Positions 6,686 to 8,769 of a DNA stretch of 8,769 nucleotides are shown here, piece by piece. The notes below the pieces were generated by a model. That model saw only the letters and a program-made list of their open reading frames with translations. It was not told the DNA's origin and ran no database searches. A program made the position numbers and the translations under genes. Numbering within the stretch: position 1 is the first letter of the stretch; each line of letters opens with the position of its first letter. The stretch covers positions 1 to 8,769 of the forward strand of contig DVHQ01000265.1 of assembly GCA_018711955.1 (NCBI GenBank), given 5' to 3'. This DNA is from Limiplasma merdipullorum. Lineage in GTDB: Bacteria; Bacillota; Clostridia; Christensenellales; Aristaeellaceae.

Positions 6686-6714
6686 TTGGCAGTTGTGAAA
6701 GAATCTAGTATAAT
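6686..6714 (+). promoter_or_regulatory. Sigma-A type promoter for the exported-protein gene
   Basis: TTGGCA (6686-6691), a 17-bp spacer and TATAAT (6709-6714), only 4 nt after the purR stop. This is a near-consensus promoter, so the next gene is expressed on its own rather than only by read-through from purR. No terminator for purR is visible. Confidence 0.85.
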
Positions 6715-6759
6715 GGGGCTGGCAAGGAGAACGCCAAAAAAATAACAGGAGGAGCCCCC

Positions 6760-7356
6760 ATGACCAAAAAGCTGCTGAGCCTGCTTGTTGCATTTGCGTT
6801 GCTTGCGATGCCCTGTCTGACGGTGGCGGAGGAATACCAGACGTACGTTTCCGAGGATCAGAGCGTCACCTTCCTTTATCCCTCCGACTGGATTCTGCTG
6901 AGTCGGGAGAACATTGATACCATGATAGACGCAGCCGCCACCGTCGAGGAAGTGGCCGAGCTGGCGCAGACGGCCCGGACGCAGATCGAACAGCTGGGCA
7001 TCATCGTCCTCATGGACGCCACCGGCGCCAACAATATCAACTTCCAGCACCAGAACGCCGGGGTGGCGCTGAGCGGGGATGACCTGATGAACCTGTCCTC
7101 CTCCCTGCAGAGCAATATTTCGTCGGCCATCGGTGGCGTGAGCTTCTATGATCCTGAGCTTATGGCCATTGGCGGGACCGACGCGATGCTGCTGCAATAC
7201 GTCTACACCATGGCGGGGATCGATTTTACCGGCATGCAGGTCTATATGCCCGTGGGGACGGAGCTTGCGATCTGCACACTGACCTCCTCCGCCGAAGATA
7301 TCAGCGCAGGGGCGGAGGCCGTGGGGATCATCATGGGAAGCCTTGAGCTCCAGTAG
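6760..7356 (+). CDS. Small exported protein of unknown function
   Basis: A 198-residue protein with a clear signal peptide: basic start MTKK, hydrophobic core LLSLLVAFALLAM, and a likely signal peptidase I site after TVA (residue 23). The cysteine at 19 follows a proline, so it does not make a good lipobox. The mature part begins with YVSEDQSVTFLYPSDWILL (29-47), an opening seen in PsbP/DcrB-like extracytoplasmic domains; the rest alternates predicted strands and helices, with an Ala/Glu-rich helix at about 56-78. The family placement is tentative and no catalytic motif is seen. It starts at ATG with AGGAGG at 6747-6752, 7 nt upstream. It is a single-gene transcription unit, with its own promoter just before and a strong terminator just after. 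It could be a small sensor or cell-surface protein. Confidence 0.9.
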   Translation: MTKKLLSLLVAFALLAMPCLTVAEEYQTYVSEDQSVTFLYPSDWILLSRENIDTMIDAAATVEEVAELAQTARTQIEQLGIIVLMDATGANNINFQHQNAGVALSGDDLMNLSSSLQSNISSAIGGVSFYDPELMAIGGTDAMLLQYVYTMAGIDFTGMQVYMPVGTELAICTLTSSAEDISAGAEAVGIIMGSLELQ

Positions 7357-7366
7357 GCCCACCCTC

Positions 7367-7405
7367 AAAAAAGCGCGCCGTTGTCGTCAAACGGCGCGTT
7401 TTTTT
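7367..7405 (+). terminator. Strong intrinsic terminator, likely bidirectional
   Basis: CGCGCCGTT (7374-7382) pairs with AACGGCGCG (7390-7398) around a 7-nt loop, preceded by six A and followed by seven T (7399-7405). It ends the exported-protein transcript 10 nt after its stop codon. The A-run gives it the form of a bidirectional terminator, although no minus-strand gene faces it here. Confidence 0.95.
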
Positions 7406-7436
7406 CGTCCAATAGGTAAAAGGAGGTGAGCGGCGC

Positions 7437-7952
7437 ATGGCGGCGGACAGGAATCAGGGCTGGCGGGAAGCAGCGTTGACGGGTCTGGTGGAGCGCCACA
7501 GAACCGCGCTCGTGCGTATGTGCTGCCTGTGTCTGGGCGATGCCTCGCTGGCCGAGGACGCGGCGCAGGAGACATTTCTCAAGGCCTACCGGGCGCTGGA
7601 CAGTTTTCGGGGAGAGTGCGACGAAAAGACGTGGCTGATGCGCATCGCCATCAACACCTGCCGGGACATGCGGCGTTCCCGCTGGACAAGGCATGTGGAC
7701 CGGCGCGTGACGCCGGAGATGCTTCCCGAGGCGTCGGCGCCGTTTGATGAGCGGGACGAGGAGCTGACGCTCGCGCTGATGCGCCTGCCGCCCAAGCAAC
7801 GGGAGGCGGTGCTGCTGCGCTACTATCAGCGCATGAGCCTTGCGCAGACCGCCCAGGCGATGGGCGTGACGGTTTCCACGGTGTCCAAGCAGCTGGGCCG
7901 CGCCCTGCGAAGCCTGCGCGGCATTCTGGAAGGAGGGCGCGAGCATGAATGA
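7437..7952 (+). CDS. ECF-family RNA polymerase sigma factor
   Basis: A 171-residue sigma-70 family factor of the extracytoplasmic-function group, with only sigma region 2 and region 4. Region 2 spans about 14-82 and includes the core-binding and -10 recognition segment DAAQETFLKAYRALDSFRGE (41-60) and TWLMRIAINTCRD (65-77). Region 4 spans about 108-163 with the helix-turn-helix SLAQTAQAMGVTVSTVSKQLGRALRSLR. Such factors are normally held inactive by a membrane anti-sigma protein, which the next gene probably encodes. The start is ATG with an excellent Shine-Dalgarno AGGAGGTGA (7421-7429), 7 nt upstream. The coding region overlaps the next gene by 8 nt. No convincing promoter lies between the preceding terminator and the ribosome binding site. 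The target regulon cannot be told from the window. Confidence 0.95.
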   Translation: MAADRNQGWREAALTGLVERHRTALVRMCCLCLGDASLAEDAAQETFLKAYRALDSFRGECDEKTWLMRIAINTCRDMRRSRWTRHVDRRVTPEMLPEASAPFDERDEELTLALMRLPPKQREAVLLRYYQRMSLAQTAQAMGVTVSTVSKQLGRALRSLRGILEGGREHE

Positions 7953-8769
7953 AAGGAACGTATCGGAGCGGATTGTCAGGGCCGTGGACGCGCGCCTGTC
8001 AGGCCTGACAGGCGACCCGTGGATGGCGAAGCATGTGCTGGCGCGCGCTGAGGAGGAACTCCCGAATCGCAGAAAAAAAAGGGCCGTGGCCCTGATCGTG
8101 GCCGCGGTGCTCGCGCTGGCGGGCATGGGCGCGCTGGCGGCGTCGCTTCTGTGGCGGGAGCAGGCAGCGTCCATGAAGCAGGTCGAGCAGACCGAGGGCG
8201 ACTACGCGGGCTGGGCCATCGAGGATAAGGCGGCGCTTGTGCGGGCGCTGGTGGATTCGGGATACCTCGCGCAAGGCGGGGAGACGGAGCGCCTCTTTGA
8301 CGAGGGCACACCGGAGGCCGAGCGCCACGCCATCGCAGACGCGCTGCTGCTCGCCCTCACCGGTCAAACGACGGTGGAGGAGATCAGCGTGGACATCATC
8401 ACCTACGCCGTGATGGGCGCCGAGGATACCTGGACGCCGGAGGAACGCGCGTGGTGGCAGCAGGTCACCCGCCAGTTTGACGGCGATGACGGCGCGGACG
8501 ACACGTTCCTCGTGCCGGACGACGGCGTAATCACCGAAGCGGAGGCCGTCGCCGCGGCAAGGAAGGCCATCCTCTCGGCCCAGGGCCTGGAAGATGGCGC
8601 GCTGGACGCGGCCCAGCCCGTGGCCGACCTGTACGTGACGGAGCAGCAGCCGGACCGGCCGCGCTGGAACGTGCAGTTCAAGTTCTTTCGGGAGGGCAGC
8701 GACAGCTATGTGGAGCGGGTGTATTCGGCCGTAGTGGACGCGCGCTCCGGCGAGGTCCTGTCCGACCCG
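7945..8769 (+). CDS. Single-pass membrane protein, probable anti-sigma factor (3' partial)
   Basis: The frame is open from ATG at 7945 to the last base, giving 275 residues with no stop, so the gene continues outside the window. The start is supported by AGGAGG at 7931-7936, 8 nt upstream, and by an 8-nt overlap with the sigma gene (ATGAATGA), which implies translational coupling. Residues 1-46 are a charged, presumably cytoplasmic part ending in NRRKKR; residues about 47-69 form one transmembrane helix (from AVALIVAAVLALAGM); the rest would be extracytoplasmic. The late part has PepSY-like features: ITEAEAVAAARKAIL (196-210) and VDARSGEVL (264-272), preceded by an aromatic RWNVQFKFF strand. 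There is no HxxxCxxC zinc anti-sigma motif in the N-terminal part. The anti-sigma role is inferred from position and topology; a substrate-sensing membrane protein of other function is possible. Confidence 0.85.
   Translation, partial: MNERNVSERIVRAVDARLSGLTGDPWMAKHVLARAEEELPNRRKKRAVALIVAAVLALAGMGALAASLLWREQAASMKQVEQTEGDYAGWAIEDKAALVRALVDSGYLAQGGETERLFDEGTPEAERHAIADALLLALTGQTTVEEISVDIITYAVMGAEDTWTPEERAWWQQVTRQFDGDDGADDTFLVPDDGVITEAEAVAAARKAILSAQGLEDGALDAAQPVADLYVTEQQPDRPRWNVQFKFFREGSDSYVERVYSAVVDARSGEVLSDP

Noticed and set aside
6715..6758. GGGGCT / AGCCCC inverted repeat around the leader of the exported-protein gene
   Set aside because: The left arm lies between the -10 element and the expected transcript start, so most of it would not be in the RNA; the short stem is easily chance in this GC content.
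6808..6819. A lipoprotein lipobox (LAMPC) in the exported protein
   Set aside because: Proline directly before the cysteine does not fit the lipobox; cleavage after TVA (residue 23) is a better fit.
5848..7368. A 506-codon minus-strand open frame across purR and the exported-protein gene
   Set aside because: It covers two good genes plus the promoter between them, and its composition is His/Gly/Ala-rich as expected of a shadow frame.
7386..7409. An ECF-type promoter (GTCAAAC ... CGTC) for the sigma gene
   Set aside because: The spacing is only 13 nt rather than about 16-17, and both parts lie in the terminator hairpin and its T-run.

Overview
The window looks like a chromosomal segment of a high-GC member of the Firmicutes, probably a Clostridia-type bacterium. 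The grounds are strong AGGAGG ribosome binding sites, a T-box riboswitch ahead of pheST, a Bacillus-type PurR (winged helix plus phosphoribosyltransferase-like domain), and strongly G/C-biased third codon positions. No mobile element, CRISPR array, rRNA or tRNA is visible. The taxonomic guess comes from these family features only.

Layout. Positions 1-115 hold two GC-rich hairpins downstream of pheT. Positions 116-3900 (minus strand) hold a phenylalanyl-tRNA synthetase operon: a promoter, a T-box leader of about 275 nt with a UUC (Phe) specifier and a terminator, then pheS and pheT. Positions 3907-5694 (minus strand) hold purB (adenylosuccinate lyase, of the long type that resembles animal ADSL) followed by a small ribbon-helix-helix-like protein. 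Positions 5695-5865 are a divergent control region with a promoter for purB, a promoter for purR and a near-consensus PurBox between them. Positions 5866-6681 (plus strand) hold purR. Positions 6760-7356 (plus strand) hold a small exported protein with its own strong promoter and a strong terminator. Positions 7437-8769 (plus strand) hold an ECF sigma factor overlapping a single-pass membrane protein, probably its anti-sigma partner, which is cut by the window end.

How the parts work together. Uncharged tRNA-Phe should prevent termination in the pheS leader and so raise PheST synthesis. PurR, which in Bacillus responds to PRPP, is encoded divergently from a purine gene, with one PurBox placed about 50-60 bp upstream of both predicted start sites; this suggests joint control of purB and autoregulation of purR. 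The sigma/anti-sigma pair is translationally coupled and has no obvious promoter of its own downstream of the preceding terminator.

Most of the window is ordinary housekeeping sequence. I do not see a clearly undescribed system. The less explained items are the small RHH-like gene between purB and pheS, the ECF/membrane-protein pair with its terminator-proximal start, and the exported protein of unknown role.
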